A stretch of 64,000 bases of DNA, from the NCBI RefSeq assembly GCF_000813005.1, contig NZ_JSYP01000008.1, positions 62,001 to 126,000 on the forward strand, written 5' to 3'. How positions within the stretch are numbered: position 1 is the first letter of the stretch; every line of letters starts with the position of its first letter. The position numbers and the translations under genes were made by a program. The notes beneath the pieces are model-generated. The model was given only the letters and a program-made list of their open reading frames with translations. It did not search any database and was not told the origin of the DNA. Positions 1 through 8,019 of this stretch are shown piece by piece. Origin of the DNA: Flavobacterium sp. KMS. Lineage in GTDB: Bacteria > Bacteroidota > Bacteroidia > Flavobacteriales > Flavobacteriaceae.

Positions 1-726
1 GAAACTGGGATTTCTGCATTTGTTCAAAAGGATTTATGGGACGAAGCTATCCTGGAAGATATTCATATTTTACAATCGGATGAATTTAAAATTGAATATA
101 CATTCGAAGAAATCGAGCAAGTAAACTGGAACGAAGAATGGGAAAAAAACTTCGAACCTATCGATGTTGATGGAAATTGCCATGTACGTGCTCCTTTTCA
201 TCCAAAAACTGATGCCGAGTTTGATATTGTAATTGAACCAAAAATGAGCTTTGGAACTGGTCATCACGAAACAACTCACATGATGATTCAGCATTTATTA
301 GAAATGGATGTTAACGGAATGAAAACGCTTGATATGGGTTGTGGAACTGCTATTCTTGCTATTCTTGCCGAAATGAAAGGCGCGCAACCAATCGATGCTA
401 TTGATATCGATAACTGGTGTTATTTAAACTCTATAGAAAACGCTGAACGCAATAATTGCAAGCATATCACCGTTTACGAAGGTGATGCAGCTTTATTAGC
501 AGGTAAAAAATATGATTTGATTATTGCTAATATCAACCGTAACATATTACTGAATGATATGCAAAGTTATGTTGACTGTCTGAATCCAAAAGGGACTTTA
601 TTATTAAGTGGTTTTTATGAAGAAGACATCCCTTACATCGATGCATCATGCACTGAAAGAGGATTAGAATATGTTAAAAAATTTCAAAGAAATAATTGGG
701 TTTCTTTAAAATATGTAAATTTGTAA
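1..726 (+). CDS. prmA: Ribosomal protein L11 methyltransferase, 5' end missing
   Basis: PrmA methylates ribosomal protein L11 in the cytoplasm with S-adenosylmethionine. The open frame runs from base 1 without a start, so 241 residues are visible and the N-terminus lies upstream. The Rossmann methyltransferase fold is clear: the SAM loop LDMGCGTAILAI, an acidic strand end (IDAIDID), the ANINRNIL motif and the late NPKGTLLLSGF strand. The segment before it (MSFGTGHHETTHMM) is a typical PrmA signature, so an internal ATG at 244 would truncate the protein and is not the start. It is followed by clpS 35 bases downstream on the same strand. Confidence 0.93.
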   Translation, partial: ETGISAFVQKDLWDEAILEDIHILQSDEFKIEYTFEEIEQVNWNEEWEKNFEPIDVDGNCHVRAPFHPKTDAEFDIVIEPKMSFGTGHHETTHMMIQHLLEMDVNGMKTLDMGCGTAILAILAEMKGAQPIDAIDIDNWCYLNSIENAERNNCKHITVYEGDAALLAGKKYDLIIANINRNILLNDMQSYVDCLNPKGTLLLSGFYEEDIPYIDASCTERGLEYVKKFQRNNWVSLKYVNL

Positions 727-761
727 TTTAAGGAATTACAACAGTACAAAAAGCTGAAAAA

Positions 762-1037
762 ATGAGTACTAAAGAAAAAGTAAGAGAAAAAGTTCGGGAA
801 AAAGAAGCAATATCGTTTAACAACGAAATTATTGTGTATAACGATGATGTAAATACTTTTGATCATGTAATCGAAACTTTAATTCGCGTATGTAATCATA
901 CACCTGAACAAGCAGAACAATGTTCCCTTATTGTACATTATAACGGAAAATGTACTGTAAAAACGGGATCGATGGATAAATTAAAACCACAATGCACCCA
1001 ACTTTTAGAAGCTGGACTGAGCGCTGAGATTATTTAA
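762..1037 (+). CDS. clpS: ATP-dependent Clp protease adaptor ClpS
   Basis: ClpS delivers N-degron substrates to the ClpAP/ClpCP protease. The 91-residue protein has the usual short charged N-terminal tail and then the ClpS core: the VYNDDVNTFDHVIETL segment (the family's substrate-pocket strand) and the conserved CSLIVHYNGKC region with its histidine. The length is normal. It shares orientation with prmA upstream and is closed by a strong hairpin at 1056-1104. The role is assigned from family knowledge; the neighbours add little. Confidence 0.92.
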   Translation: MSTKEKVREKVREKEAISFNNEIIVYNDDVNTFDHVIETLIRVCNHTPEQAEQCSLIVHYNGKCTVKTGSMDKLKPQCTQLLEAGLSAEII

Positions 1038-1055
1038 TTTAATTACCAATAATTT

Positions 1056-1104
1056 AAAAAATAGTGTAATTTATTCTATATTTGAATAAATTACACTATT
1101 TTTT
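1056..1104 (+). terminator. Hairpin after clpS that also holds the next promoter
   Basis: Two perfect 21-base arms (1056-1076 and 1084-1104) flank a 7-base loop and end in a T-run, a strong intrinsic terminator for clpS. The loop plus one base contains TATATTTG (1077-1084), a full match to the Bacteroidetes -7 box TAnnTTTG, and the next ATG (1107) begins two bases after the right arm. Confidence 0.8.
1077..1084 (+). promoter_or_regulatory. Putative -7 box for the AGMO-like gene
   Basis: TATATTTG matches TAnnTTTG. A start site about 7 bases later would fall inside the right arm of the clpS terminator and give a leader of only about 15 bases before the ATG at 1107. No TTTG is evident at -33, so the call rests on the -7 element alone. 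Confidence 0.45.
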
Positions 1105-1106
1105 TT

Positions 1107-2378
1107 ATGGAAGAGTACGGGAAAATACTAATTATTGCAATGCCGATTTTTTTATTATTAATTATAATCGAGAAATCTTATGGTTTATATATAAAACAAG
1201 ACCACGTTCCTCTAATCGATAGTGTCTCTAGCATAAGTTCAGGAATTACAAATTCGGTTAAGGACGTTCTCGGGCTTACAATTACCTTTATTTCTTATGA
1301 ATGGCTGGTTTCTAAAATCGCCATTTATCATATCGAAACTACTGTCCTCACCTATCTTATCGGATTTTTTGTAATAGATTTTTATGGCTACTGGAGTCAT
1401 CGTTTATCACATCAAATTAATTTTCTCTGGAACAAACATGCCATTCATCATAGTAGTGAAGAATTTAATCTGGCTTGTGCATTAAGACAACCTATTGCTA
1501 GTTTTGTAAATCTATTTACATTCTTGCTTATTCCCGCTGCATTACTTGGAATTCCTGCTAGTGTTATCGCTATAACATTGCCCCTTCATTTGTTTTTACA
1601 GTTTTGGTATCACACTAAATATATCAAGAAAATGGGAGTTTTGGAGCATATATTGGTAACACCTTCTCATCACAGGGTTCACCATGCTATAAACCCTGAA
1701 TATCTGGACAAAAACCATTCGCAGATTTTTATATTCTGGGATAAACTTTTTGGCACTTTTCAAGAAGAACTAGATACAGTTCCGCCTGTTTTTGGTATTA
1801 CAAGACCCGCAAATACATGGAATCCGATCCGAATAAATTTTCAGCATTTGGCATTGATGATTAGTGATGCCTGGCGAGCCGAAAACTGGAAAGATAAATT
1901 CACAATTTGGTTTAAACCAACAGGTTGGCGTCCTGAAAATTTTGAAGAAAAATATCCTGTCAACAAAATCACCGATGTATATAACTACGCCAAGTACGGA
2001 ACCGATAACTCTAACAAACTCATTTTTTGGTCGATTACCCAAGTTATGATAACATTGCTGTTTGTAAGTTACTTGTTTAGTAATATTGCCAAGATTGGTT
2101 TCCCAAATATCTTTTATTATGGCTTTTTTATTTTTATAACTATTTATAGTTATACTGAACTAATGGATAAAAACCGTTTTGCTATTCTATGGGAAAGCCT
2201 ACGTTTACTAACTGTTCTTGCAATTATTCTTTATTTTGGAGATTGGTTTGGGCTTAATTCTGTTTTCCCCTTTGGTAATATCGTTGTTATCGGGTATCAT
2301 ATTATCTCTTTACTAGTCACGATTTATTTTGTAAAAGTCGATTTTAAAAACATAAAACCAGTTCTGGTAAACTCTTAA
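1107..2378 (+). CDS. Sterol desaturase/fatty acid hydroxylase family protein, alkylglycerol monooxygenase-like
   Basis: Integral membrane di-iron enzyme of the fatty acid hydroxylase superfamily, 423 residues. The histidine clusters are in order: HRLSH (98-102), HAIHH (111-115), further His at 161 and 169, and HHRVHH (188-193). Several hydrophobic helices precede them and about four more make up the C-terminal third. The length and the C-terminal membrane region resemble alkylglycerol monooxygenase (AGMO/TMEM195), which cleaves the O-alkyl bond of ether glycerolipids, more than short sterol desaturases. The next gene, 10 bases downstream, is a lysoplasmalogenase homologue, which fits ether-lipid turnover. 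The substrate is not shown by the sequence. The superfamily is certain, the AGMO-like role probable. Confidence 0.82.
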   Translation: MEEYGKILIIAMPIFLLLIIIEKSYGLYIKQDHVPLIDSVSSISSGITNSVKDVLGLTITFISYEWLVSKIAIYHIETTVLTYLIGFFVIDFYGYWSHRLSHQINFLWNKHAIHHSSEEFNLACALRQPIASFVNLFTFLLIPAALLGIPASVIAITLPLHLFLQFWYHTKYIKKMGVLEHILVTPSHHRVHHAINPEYLDKNHSQIFIFWDKLFGTFQEELDTVPPVFGITRPANTWNPIRINFQHLALMISDAWRAENWKDKFTIWFKPTGWRPENFEEKYPVNKITDVYNYAKYGTDNSNKLIFWSITQVMITLLFVSYLFSNIAKIGFPNIFYYGFFIFITIYSYTELMDKNRFAILWESLRLLTVLAIILYFGDWFGLNSVFPFGNIVVIGYHIISLLVTIYFVKVDFKNIKPVLVNS

Positions 2379-2388
2379 AAAACAAATT

Positions 2389-3066
2389 ATGAAAAGCCCC
2401 TTTCTTTTAAAATTCTATATTGGTTTTAGTTTTTTTTATCTTTTAATTCTTCTTTATAATCTTGAAAATATTGCTTGGTACTTAAAGGGATTACTCATCC
2501 CTATTTTATGGCTTGCTGTTTATCTTTCTGAAGACTTTCCTTCAAAAAAAATACTTCTTGGAGCTTTATTATTCTCATGGATTGGTGATGTAATTTTATT
2601 ATTTGCCGATAAGGCCGAAATCTATTTTATATTAGGTTTGGTCGCTTTCCTGATATCTCACGTTATTTATATTATTCTGTTTAACAAACAAAACAAGCCA
2701 GATGTTCCTAAAAACAAAGGTGTTTTCTTTATTGGCTTTGGATTTATTTTAGTTTATTTAGCAACAATGCTTACCGTTTTATTACCAAAACTTGGCGACT
2801 TGCAACTTCCTGTTATTGTTTATGCATTAACTATTTCTACCATGCTTTTGTACGCTTTTAGCGGATATTTAATTTGGAAAAAACCTGCAAACACATACAT
2901 TCTTGTTGGTGCTATTATTTTTGTGCTTTCGGATAGCATCCTTGCAATGGATAAATTTTATGAACCTATTTATAAAAATTCCTTTTTTATAATGCTTACT
3001 TATCTTATGGCACAATATCTGATTGTAATTGGTATTTTAAAACTGAATTCAGTAAAAACAAAATAA
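2389..3066 (+). CDS. Lysoplasmalogenase family (YhhN/TMEM86) membrane protein
   Basis: A 225-residue protein made almost entirely of hydrophobic helices (7 to 8). The family's two conserved acidic motifs are visible: SWIGDVILLF in the third helix and LSDSILAMDKF near the C-terminus. Characterised YhhN/TMEM86 enzymes hydrolyse the vinyl-ether bond of lysoplasmalogens to an aldehyde and a glycerophospho head group. It lies 10 bases behind an AGMO-like hydroxylase, so the two are probably co-transcribed. Some bacterial members have no tested activity, so the reaction is an inference from the family. Confidence 0.82.
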   Translation: MKSPFLLKFYIGFSFFYLLILLYNLENIAWYLKGLLIPILWLAVYLSEDFPSKKILLGALLFSWIGDVILLFADKAEIYFILGLVAFLISHVIYIILFNKQNKPDVPKNKGVFFIGFGFILVYLATMLTVLLPKLGDLQLPVIVYALTISTMLLYAFSGYLIWKKPANTYILVGAIIFVLSDSILAMDKFYEPIYKNSFFIMLTYLMAQYLIVIGILKLNSVKTK

Positions 3067-3173
3067 AGTACTGATTACGCAGATTAAACAGATTTAAGCT
3101 TTTTTTGCACGCAGATTTAGCAGATTTTCTTTTAATCACTTTTAATCTGTGGCTTAATTTTATCAAAACCTTT

Positions 3174-3181
3174 TACATTTG
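3174..3181 (+). promoter_or_regulatory. Putative -7 box for the lipoprotein gene at 3202
   Basis: TACATTTG matches TAnnTTTG and would start transcription about 14 bases before the ATG at 3202. The -33 element is not recognisable. Confidence 0.4.
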
Positions 3182-3201
3182 CATCATAAAACTGTCAAAA
3201 C

Positions 3202-3651
3202 ATGAAAAAAATAGCTCTTTTTATCATTTTACTTATTACAGCCACATCTTGTGTGAGTACAAAATCTACTTTAAAAAATGTAGATGATAATGCGCCAAAC
3301 TTAACTTTAAGCAAAGACAATACTTTTATAATCACTGAATATAGCAAAGACAAGAAATATGGTTATGATAAAGATTACCCTGTAAATATATTTTACAGAA
3401 CATCTAAAGATGAAGTAATTAACCAACAACGCTTTTTAAACGCTCTGGCTGGACCAAATGGAGAAAAGATAACTTATACTAAACTTGAAAGTTGCTGCCC
3501 TTTCCCTAGCAAAAGAAGCGATATGGGAGCTGGTTTTCTAGATGTTTATGAATTAAAATGGGAAGGACAAAAAAAACCAATCAATTTATATCTTAATATC
3601 TACGAAAAAGGAGTTTTAATGGTTCCACTTGGATTGACTTTAAAGAAATAG
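3202..3651 (+). CDS. Small lipoprotein of unknown function
   Basis: A 149-residue protein with a lipoprotein signal (hydrophobic stretch, then TATSC, Cys17), so it is exported and probably membrane-anchored. The mature part has a KKYGYDKDYPVN segment, a pair of cysteines (ESCCPFPS) and a C-terminal strand ending GVLMVPLGLTLKK. I recognise no characterised family. Similar flavobacterial proteins are, from memory, sometimes labelled as KDO-8-P aldolase. That label should not be trusted here: the real kdsA lies 1.2 kb downstream and nothing in this protein resembles it. Confidence 0.75.
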   Translation: MKKIALFIILLITATSCVSTKSTLKNVDDNAPNLTLSKDNTFIITEYSKDKKYGYDKDYPVNIFYRTSKDEVINQQRFLNALAGPNGEKITYTKLESCCPFPSKRSDMGAGFLDVYELKWEGQKKPINLYLNIYEKGVLMVPLGLTLKK

Positions 3652-3742
3652 AAGAAAGACTTGTTTGTAGAAGCAAGACTAAAAGAGGAAAGATTTTATA
3701 GAACAATCTGAAAGCAAACAAACATAATTTAAACTAATAGTA

Positions 3743-4078
3743 ATGTTCGGGATAGCATGTTTAATTTTGGTTATTTTACCAATACTATTTCAATTAATAG
3801 TTGGTTCGAAAACTATATTCTTCAAAAATTCTACTAAACTTAAATTTGGAAAAATAAGCCTAATAAGCTTTATCTCGCAAATAATATTTTCTATTGCTGC
3901 TATTTACATCGCCAATTATAATCTTTCAAAATATTTTGATGAGCATCCGAATTCAACAAGATGTGGAATGCCCTTTTTTGGAGTTTTAATGTCTATTATC
4001 TTTTTTATTATAGTCCTATGTATTCTAATACTTCTTCAGTTTTTTATTAAAATTTTAAAAGAAAGAAAGAAAAGCTAA
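3743..4078 (+). CDS. Small membrane protein of unknown function
   Basis: A 111-residue protein with three predicted membrane helices: 2-19, about 40-60, and 80-103 followed by a basic tail (KILKERKKS). The ATG at 3743 gives a hydrophobic N-terminus directly. I recognise no family. It is followed by a stretch (4079-4545) with fragments of similar membrane-helix coding capacity but no intact frame, so it may be the surviving member of a small set. Confidence 0.55.
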   Translation: MFGIACLILVILPILFQLIVGSKTIFFKNSTKLKFGKISLISFISQIIFSIAAIYIANYNLSKYFDEHPNSTRCGMPFFGVLMSIIFFIIVLCILILLQFFIKILKERKKS

Positions 4079-4079
4079 A

Positions 4080-4545
4080 TAAGATACTATATTTAAAACA
4101 AAAACTGCTTTCATAGTTTTCATAGCTTTATCAGTAATTGGTATTTCCGCATTATATTTTCTATCCAAATTCTGATTTTTGTCTTCGTTGCTTTCGGGTT
4201 TAATTGCTATCGATTTTGCGAGAGTTGGTTCAGTATTGATTAAATTTATTGTTTTATCTGTGGTAACGTTTTATTATTGGAAGCTTTCGAGAATTACTGA
4301 TGAAATAAACTTCAAAAAAATTCGCACTTCATCTTTTGCTAACCATTCCAGAGGTTTTGCTTACTAAAGTTAAAATATAACACCTACTCGGTTTCCATTA
4401 TCTTTATTTTGATTTTTTTATATCTAGAATTCAAATACTAATTGGCATTTAAACACTTATAAATATTCTTTTTTTACTTACACAAATTCTGTTTGGGATT
4501 TTCTATATAAAACTTAGGAAGAAACTACTTGTTGGCAACAAGTAA
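4080..4545 (+). pseudogene. Decayed remnants of small membrane-protein gene(s)
   Basis: No long start-to-stop frame exists, but several consecutive open stretches translate to hydrophobic helix-like peptides in shifting frames: about 4083-4175 (KTAFIVFIALSVIGISAL), 4179-4367 (a TTG-start frame with LIKFIVLSVVTFYYWKL), about 4370-4442 (SVSIIFILIFLYLEFKY) and about 4455-4545 (ILFGIFYIKLRKKLLVGNK). This looks like one or two small membrane-protein genes broken by frameshifts. An alternative is that AT-rich noncoding DNA reads as hydrophobic by chance, because T-rich codons encode Phe, Leu and Ile. Confidence 0.3.
4526..4544. repeat. Short perfect inverted repeat
   Basis: TACTTGTT and AACAAGTA are separated by GGC. 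There is no T-run, so it is not an obvious terminator. It lies in the gene-poor stretch 4370-4862. Confidence 0.5.
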
Positions 4546-4630
4546 TACCAAAAACTTTTAGACGTACAAATACACCAAAGAAAAACATAAAGAACCAGAT
4601 AGGCTATATATGATAAATGTCATTGATTAG

Positions 4631-4673
4631 TTTATTTCAATGCCTTAATATTGCCCCGATAAAAGTGGAAATC
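4631..4673. repeat. Degenerate copy of a dispersed flavobacterial repeat
   Basis: The segment containing TTTATTTC, ATGCCTTA, GCCCCGATA and AGTGGAAATC matches, with small indels, the left end of the longer element at 49873-49968. The right half of that element is missing here. Apart from this, the palindrome at 4526 and the decayed fragments, I see no feature between 4370 and the kdsA promoter. Confidence 0.5.
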
Positions 4674-4833
4674 ATTTTTTAAGAAAGCTGGTTTTCATGA
4701 ATTTAAAGAGCGCCCAATGGAAGCTCCTGAAAATCCATGAAAAAGCATTTTAAACAAAAAATAGTACATCAATAGTGCAAAGAGGCTTCTTAAAAAAAAC
4801 TTAATTCTTAATCTGTAAATCGCAAATCCTAAC

Positions 4834-4841
4834 TACCTTTG
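4834..4841 (+). promoter_or_regulatory. Putative -7 box of kdsA
   Basis: TACCTTTG matches TAnnTTTG 21 bases before the kdsA ATG at 4863. No clear TTTG is found 19 bases upstream of it. Confidence 0.5.
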
Positions 4842-4862
4842 CACTTTCAAAAATTACAAACT

Positions 4863-5681
4863 ATGAACATACAACATATTCCACAAATTAAGCATACAGA
4901 TAGCGGTAACTTCTTTTTACTTGCAGGGCCTTGCGCCATAGAAGGTGAAGAAATGGCAATGCGTATTGCTGAAAAATTAATCGGTATTACCGACAAACTT
5001 CAGATTCCTTATGTTTTTAAGGGGTCATTTAAAAAAGCCAACCGTTCTAGAATCGATAGTTTCTCTGGAATCGGTGACGAAAAAGCATTAAAAATCTTAA
5101 GAAAAGTTTCTGAAACATTTCATGTTCCTACTGTAACTGACATTCATACTAATGAGGATGCAGATATGGCCGCTCAATATGTAGATGTTTTACAAATTCC
5201 TGCATTCTTAGTACGTCAAACTGATCTTGTTGTGGCTGCAGCCAATACTGGAAAAGTAGTAAACTTGAAAAAAGGACAATTTATGAGCCCTGAAAGCATG
5301 AAACATGCCGTACAGAAGGTATTAGATTGTAACAACCAAAACGTAATGGTTACTGATCGTGGTACTATGTTTGGTTACCAAGACATGATTGTAGATTATA
5401 GAGGGATCCCAACAATGCAACAATATGCTACTACGGTTCTTGATGTAACACATTCGCTTCAGCAACCTAACCAAACTGTAGGTGTAACTGGCGGAAGACC
5501 TGATATGATCGAAACTGTTGCAAAAGCGGGTATTGCTGTAGGTGTTGATGGAATTTTTATCGAAACTCATTTTGATCCGGCTAACGCCAAAAGTGATGGT
5601 GCAAACATGTTACATTTAGACTATTTTGAAGATTTAATGACCAAACTAGTTGCCATCAGAAAAACTATTAATCAATTTTAA
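4863..5681 (+). CDS. kdsA: 3-deoxy-8-phosphooctulonate synthase (KDO-8-P synthase)
   Basis: Condenses phosphoenolpyruvate with arabinose 5-phosphate to give KDO-8-P, the first committed step of the KDO sugar of lipopolysaccharide, in the cytoplasm. The start is the ATG at 4863 (272 residues, family-typical); an in-frame TTG at 4839 would extend it into the promoter box. Diagnostic motifs: the N-terminal FLLAGPCAIEGEE, KGSFKKANRSRIDSFSG (PEP/phosphate loop), VTDIHTNEDA, LQIPAFLVRQTDL, a TDRGTMFGYQDMIVDYR segment and the C-terminal GIFIETHFDP. It is monocistronic or followed by the outer-membrane protein gene 18 bases downstream. Confidence 0.95.
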   Translation: MNIQHIPQIKHTDSGNFFLLAGPCAIEGEEMAMRIAEKLIGITDKLQIPYVFKGSFKKANRSRIDSFSGIGDEKALKILRKVSETFHVPTVTDIHTNEDADMAAQYVDVLQIPAFLVRQTDLVVAAANTGKVVNLKKGQFMSPESMKHAVQKVLDCNNQNVMVTDRGTMFGYQDMIVDYRGIPTMQQYATTVLDVTHSLQQPNQTVGVTGGRPDMIETVAKAGIAVGVDGIFIETHFDPANAKSDGANMLHLDYFEDLMTKLVAIRKTINQF

Positions 5682-5699
5682 TTTTTTATACTTAATACT

Positions 5700-6605
5700 T
5701 TGAAAACTAATTTTATATTATTTTTCTTGTTGTGTTTTTCAATAAACACATTTGCACAAGAAGAAATGCCGTTACAAGAAAAATACACTGCACATAATAA
5801 AGGTAAGTTCTTTGTTTCCTGGGGTGGTAACAGAGAAAGTTACAGCAAATCAGATGTTAACTTTAGAGGGAAAGATTACAACTTTACAGTTGAGAATATG
5901 TCTGCTCATGACAAACCAAAAGGGTGGCACATGGATTATGTTAATCCTGCAAGAATGACCATTCCTCAAACTAATTTACGCTTGGGTTATTTTTTTAGCG
6001 ACCATTATAGTGTAACCATTGGTGTAGACCACATGAAATATGTAATGAGTCAAAATCAAACAGCTAATGTTAATGGATATATTGATTTACCTACAGATCA
6101 AGCTGGATCTTTTTACAACGGCATTTACAATAATACACCTGTAGATATGTCTTTATATGGTGCTCAGGAAGGTGGTGTTGATAAAGGTACTATTCAAAAT
6201 CCTCCTCCTTTTTTAATGTACGAACATACAGATGGTTTGAACTATGTTAATACAGAGGTTTCAAGACATGATGATATTTCGTCTTTGTTCAATCTTCCTA
6301 ATACAGATAAAGTTCAAATTAACTTAACCGAAGGTTTAGGTGTCGGTCTTTTATTTCCTAAAACAAATACAACACTTCTAGGAAAAGAGCGTCATGATGA
6401 TTTTCATGTTTCAGGTTATGGATTATCGGCTAAAGCTGGTTTAAATATTACTTTCTTTAAACACTTTTATATTCAAGGGGAGTTAAAAGGTGGCTATATT
6501 AATATGCAAGACATTAGAACTACACAAAGTAGCGATGATAGTGCTTCTCAAGACTTTTTCTTTTTCCAAAGAATTATTGCTTTCGGAGGTATCTTCAGAA
6601 TATAA
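5700..6605 (+). CDS. Secreted outer-membrane beta-barrel-like protein
   Basis: A 301-residue protein with a signal peptide (hydrophobic 4-16, cleavage after NTFAQ). The mature part alternates polar and aromatic residues in strand-like runs (TNLRLGYFFSDHYSVTIGVDHMKYV, split across strands; FYIQGELKGGYINM) and ends in an aromatic-rich strand, which suggests an outer-membrane barrel. The start is TTG at 5700; no ATG lies close enough to keep the signal peptide. I recognise no specific family. It follows kdsA by 18 bases and ends at a strong hairpin (6619-6655). Confidence 0.7.
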   Translation: MKTNFILFFLLCFSINTFAQEEMPLQEKYTAHNKGKFFVSWGGNRESYSKSDVNFRGKDYNFTVENMSAHDKPKGWHMDYVNPARMTIPQTNLRLGYFFSDHYSVTIGVDHMKYVMSQNQTANVNGYIDLPTDQAGSFYNGIYNNTPVDMSLYGAQEGGVDKGTIQNPPPFLMYEHTDGLNYVNTEVSRHDDISSLFNLPNTDKVQINLTEGLGVGLLFPKTNTTLLGKERHDDFHVSGYGLSAKAGLNITFFKHFYIQGELKGGYINMQDIRTTQSSDDSASQDFFFFQRIIAFGGIFRI

Positions 6606-6618
6606 TTTACAAATTCAT

Positions 6619-6655
6619 AAAAAATAGTCATCATTTTATTTGGTGACTATTTTTT
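6619..6655 (+). terminator. Intrinsic terminator after the outer-membrane protein gene
   Basis: Twelve-base perfect stem AAAAAATAGTCA/TGACTATTTTTT with a 13-base loop and a T-run on the + strand. Confidence 0.8.
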
Positions 6656-6664
6656 TTATTATTT

Positions 6665-6681
6665 ACTTTGTAATTCAAAGT
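6665..6681 (+). promoter_or_regulatory. Candidate operator ACTTTG-N5-CAAAGT (copy 1)
   Basis: ACTTTGTAATTCAAAGT is a perfect 6+6 dyad, followed directly by ACTTT, which makes an overlapping AAAGTACTTT palindrome. It sits 8 bases before the ATG at 6689 and covers a near -7 box (TTACTTTG). The same arrangement recurs at 8335-8351, the next candidate regulated gene. It is the likely binding site of the winged-helix protein encoded at 8020, acting as a repressor. Confidence 0.55.
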
Positions 6682-6688
6682 ACTTTAT

Positions 6689-7294
6689 ATGGAAGATAAA
6701 TATTTACAGGATATTACTGAAATAAAAAACATGATGAATAAATCTTCGCAGTTTATTTCATTAAGTGGCTTATCAGGAATTATGGCAGGAATATATGCTC
6801 TTATTGGCGCTCACATCGCCAATGGTCTTATTGAAAGCCATTCGAGTTATTATGTAACTCTGGAAAGTAAAACTTTTAAGTTAATTGTACTAACTGCTTT
6901 TTTGGTACTATTATTTTCTGTTATAACTGCTGCGATATTAACTGTTAGCAAAGCCAAAAAGCAGGGAGAAAAAATATGGAATTCTACTTCTAAAAGAGTA
7001 TTAATCAATTTTTTGATTCCGCTTGTTACTGGTGGTATTTTCGGCTTACTTTTGCTTCGAAATGGTTATTATGGTTTAATCGGTCCAGTCACTCTCCTAT
7101 TTTACGGATTAGCTTGTGTAAATGCAAGTAAATATACTTTGAGAGATGTGCGTTATTTAGGAATTACCATAATTATCCTTGGATTAATTTCAACTGAATT
7201 CTCTGGTTACGCTTTGGAATTCTGGGCATTAGGCTTTGGAGTTTGCCATATTATATACGGAAGCGTTATGTACTTTAAATACGATAGGAAATAA
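6689..7294 (+). CDS. Membrane protein of unknown function heading the envelope cluster
   Basis: A 201-residue protein with a short soluble N-terminus (about 20 residues) and roughly six membrane helices (about 24-46, 64-88, 103-123, 127-145, 153-172, 175-195). I recognise no characterised family. It is the first gene of a same-strand run with a YiiX-like hydrolase (32 bases downstream) and a winged-helix regulator. Proteins of this kind are often paired with such regulators in Bacteroidetes, so it may be a partner or a target. The ATG at 6689 lies directly behind the dyad at 6665-6681, so the transcript leader must be very short. Confidence 0.65.
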   Translation: MEDKYLQDITEIKNMMNKSSQFISLSGLSGIMAGIYALIGAHIANGLIESHSSYYVTLESKTFKLIVLTAFLVLLFSVITAAILTVSKAKKQGEKIWNSTSKRVLINFLIPLVTGGIFGLLLLRNGYYGLIGPVTLLFYGLACVNASKYTLRDVRYLGITIIILGLISTEFSGYALEFWALGFGVCHIIYGSVMYFKYDRK

Positions 7295-7326
7295 TCTTTA
7301 TTTGTCATAACTCTAAAAAGTAAAAC

Positions 7327-8016
7327 ATGAAAAATTTTAAATATATTTTCGCAGGGGTTACCTTGATAATTAGCTTTTGCTTTGCTTTATACATTACAAA
7401 GCAGTTTTTTCCGAACAATCCTTTTTCGAAACCAACAGCTGAAAATCCAAAGTTAAAGATTAATTTGTTAGACAAAATCCAGGCAGGTGATTTAATTTTT
7501 CAAACTTCAGAATCTAGTCAGTGTGAAGCGGTAAGAATTGCTACAAAATCTAAATTCTCACATTGCGGAATCGTTTATATTTTAGACGGTAAACGTTTTG
7601 TTTTTGAAGCTGTACAACCCGTAAAACTAACTCCTCTGGACGAATGGATTGAGCATGGAAAAAATCAAAGTTATCTTGTAAAGAGGTTAAAAGATACAAC
7701 TGCGTTAACTCCTACTACTATTGAAAAAATGGAGATATATAGTCGTAATTTCCTTAATAGAGATTATGATGCTCATTTTAGTTGGTCGGATGCTAAAATT
7801 TATTGTTCTGAATTAATTTGGAAGATTTATAAAAATGGAGCAGGTATTGAGTTATGTCCGTTACAGAAATTAAAAGACTTTAACCTAGAAGATCCTAGAG
7901 TTAAAGCAATATTAAAAGAACGATATGGTAATAATATCCCGCTTGAGGAAGATGTTGTTGCACCTTCGAACATTGTGGATTCGAAATTATTAAAAACCGT
8001 AATTGATACCTATTAA
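7327..8016 (+). CDS. YiiX/YebB-like permuted NlpC/P60 cysteine hydrolase
   Basis: A 229-residue protein with an N-terminal hydrophobic segment (about 7-27) serving as an anchor or uncleaved signal. The fold is the circularly permuted papain-like type: GDLIFQT (54-60), the catalytic His in FSHCGIVY (His79), and the catalytic Cys in IYCSELIW (Cys160, followed by Glu162). Family members cleave peptide or acyl linkages in the envelope; the exact substrate is unknown. The catalytic pair is intact. It sits between a membrane protein and a winged-helix regulator, with 3 bases to the latter, so they are co-transcribed. Confidence 0.8.
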   Translation: MKNFKYIFAGVTLIISFCFALYITKQFFPNNPFSKPTAENPKLKINLLDKIQAGDLIFQTSESSQCEAVRIATKSKFSHCGIVYILDGKRFVFEAVQPVKLTPLDEWIEHGKNQSYLVKRLKDTTALTPTTIEKMEIYSRNFLNRDYDAHFSWSDAKIYCSELIWKIYKNGAGIELCPLQKLKDFNLEDPRVKAILKERYGNNIPLEEDVVAPSNIVDSKLLKTVIDTY

Positions 8017-8019
8017 AAA

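Noticed and set aside
3105..3287. A 60-codon + frame before the 3202 lipoprotein
   Set aside because: It begins in repeat-like DNA (ACGCAGATTTAGCAGATT) and overlaps the clear lipoprotein start in another frame.
3202..3651. Second KDO-8-P synthase-related gene
   Set aside because: It is a lipoprotein with no aldolase motif; the real kdsA is at 4863-5681.
4839..4862. KdsA start at an upstream TTG
   Set aside because: It would put the start inside the -7 box; the ATG at 4863 is standard.
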